Source: JBEKYD01 sp049509915 (GTDB lineage: Bacteria > Acidobacteriota > Terriglobia > Bryobacterales > Bryobacteraceae). Taken from it: DNA of 25,381 nucleotides. The stretch lies in contig JBEKZL010000115.1 of assembly GCA_049509915.1 (NCBI GenBank), forward strand, positions 1-25,381, written 5' to 3'. The notes beneath the pieces were generated by a model that saw only the letters and a list, made by a program, of their open reading frames with translations, made no database searches and was not told the origin of the DNA. Below, in pieces: positions 23,321 to 25,381 of the stretch. Within the stretch, counting starts at the first letter, position 1. Each line of letters starts with the position of its first letter. Made by a program: the position numbers and the translations under genes.

Positions 23321-23393
23321 GTTTCCTGCGGGACACCGAACTGAATCGTGCCCCGCAACCATTCTGCCGTAGGGCAGCGCTGATCGCCCACAG

Positions 23394-25172
<1,779 letters not shown>

Positions 25173-25186
25173 AATTCTCGATTTCG

Positions 25187-25381
25187 TCAGTGGCCGGCGC
25201 CGAAATGCGCGGCGATTTCCTCGCGCGCCACCCGCCGCTGCTCGCCGCTCGCCATATCCTTCAGAGAGTAGCGGCCGGCGGCCATTTCCTCTTCGCCCAG
25301 GATCAGGGTGAAGCGCGCGCCCAGCTTGTTGGCCAGTTCCATGGCGCGTTTCAGTTTTCCCTCGGCCAGTTCCACCGAGGC
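25187..25381 (-). CDS. hisS: Histidyl-tRNA synthetase, C-terminal fragment (cut by window end)
   Basis: The last 64 codons of a HisRS anticodon-binding domain are visible: ELAEGKLKRAMELANKLGAR, then FTLILGEEEMAAGRYSLKDM and ASGEQRRVAREEI, which match the HGTP anticodon-binding domain of bacterial HisS. The frame is open to the window edge. It lies directly upstream of aspS with 14 bases between, the classic hisS-aspS pair. Confidence 0.88.
   Translation of the reverse strand, partial: ASVELAEGKLKRAMELANKLGARFTLILGEEEMAAGRYSLKDMASGEQRRVAREEIAAHFGAGH

Noticed and set aside
23321..23393. Intrinsic terminator between the convergent 22493 gene and aspS
   Set aside because: Only a five-base CTGCC/GGCAG hairpin is present and there is no T-tract on either strand.

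Overview
The window is about 25.4 kb of GC-rich bacterial chromosome with densely packed genes. The gene families suggest a Bryobacteraceae/Solibacter-like member of the Acidobacteriota. The clues are many Tat-exported sugar-modifying enzymes (Gfo/Idh/MocA, ThuA, DUF6807), a PQQ dehydrogenase with an internal cytochrome c, secreted carboxypeptidase-regulatory/TPR proteins, and short inverted-repeat elements between genes. This assignment is an inference from gene content; there is no rRNA or marker search behind it. No rRNA, tRNA, CRISPR array or insertion sequence was seen, and no gene-free stretch exceeds 300 bases.

Positions 1-16480 form a carbohydrate-processing region. In order it holds a truncated MFS sugar-acid type transporter (+), a DUF6807 protein (+), a Gfo/Idh/MocA oxidoreductase (+), a ThuA-domain protein (+), a second, Tat-exported Gfo/Idh/MocA oxidoreductase (-), a short-chain dehydrogenase (-), a Tat-exported UroD-fold protein carrying the H-x-C...C zinc motif of cobamide methyltransferases (+), a large GH106-like glycosidase (-), a class III sirtuin (-), a PQQ-dependent dehydrogenase/cytochrome c (-) and a GH2 beta-galactosidase-type enzyme (+). 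A plausible joint role is outside-the-cytoplasm cleavage and oxidation of rhamnose-, galactose- or uronate-containing plant or microbial glycosides, then uptake and dehydrogenation inside. Strands alternate, so this is a neighbourhood of several short transcription units and not one operon.

Positions 16590-17700 hold an orphan hypothetical gene and a PilZ protein. Positions 17870-20250 hold a CCA-adding-type nucleotidyltransferase and a XerC/D-type recombinase, both on the minus strand. Positions 20295-23320 (+) hold a two-repeat small beta-barrel protein with a clamp-binding-like tail, a secreted CarboxypepD_reg/TPR protein, a small membrane YHS protein and a secreted protein built of two beta-sandwich repeats. 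The right edge is the hisS-aspS pair (-), with hisS cut by the window end. The AspRS has residues expected of the non-discriminating type.

Non-coding structure includes a 74-base REPIN-like inverted repeat between convergent genes, a four-hairpin array abutting the nucleotidyltransferase stop, two copies of a dispersed intergenic repeat, a strong intrinsic terminator, and several genes whose start codon sits 5-7 bases after a -10-like hexamer without a Shine-Dalgarno sequence.
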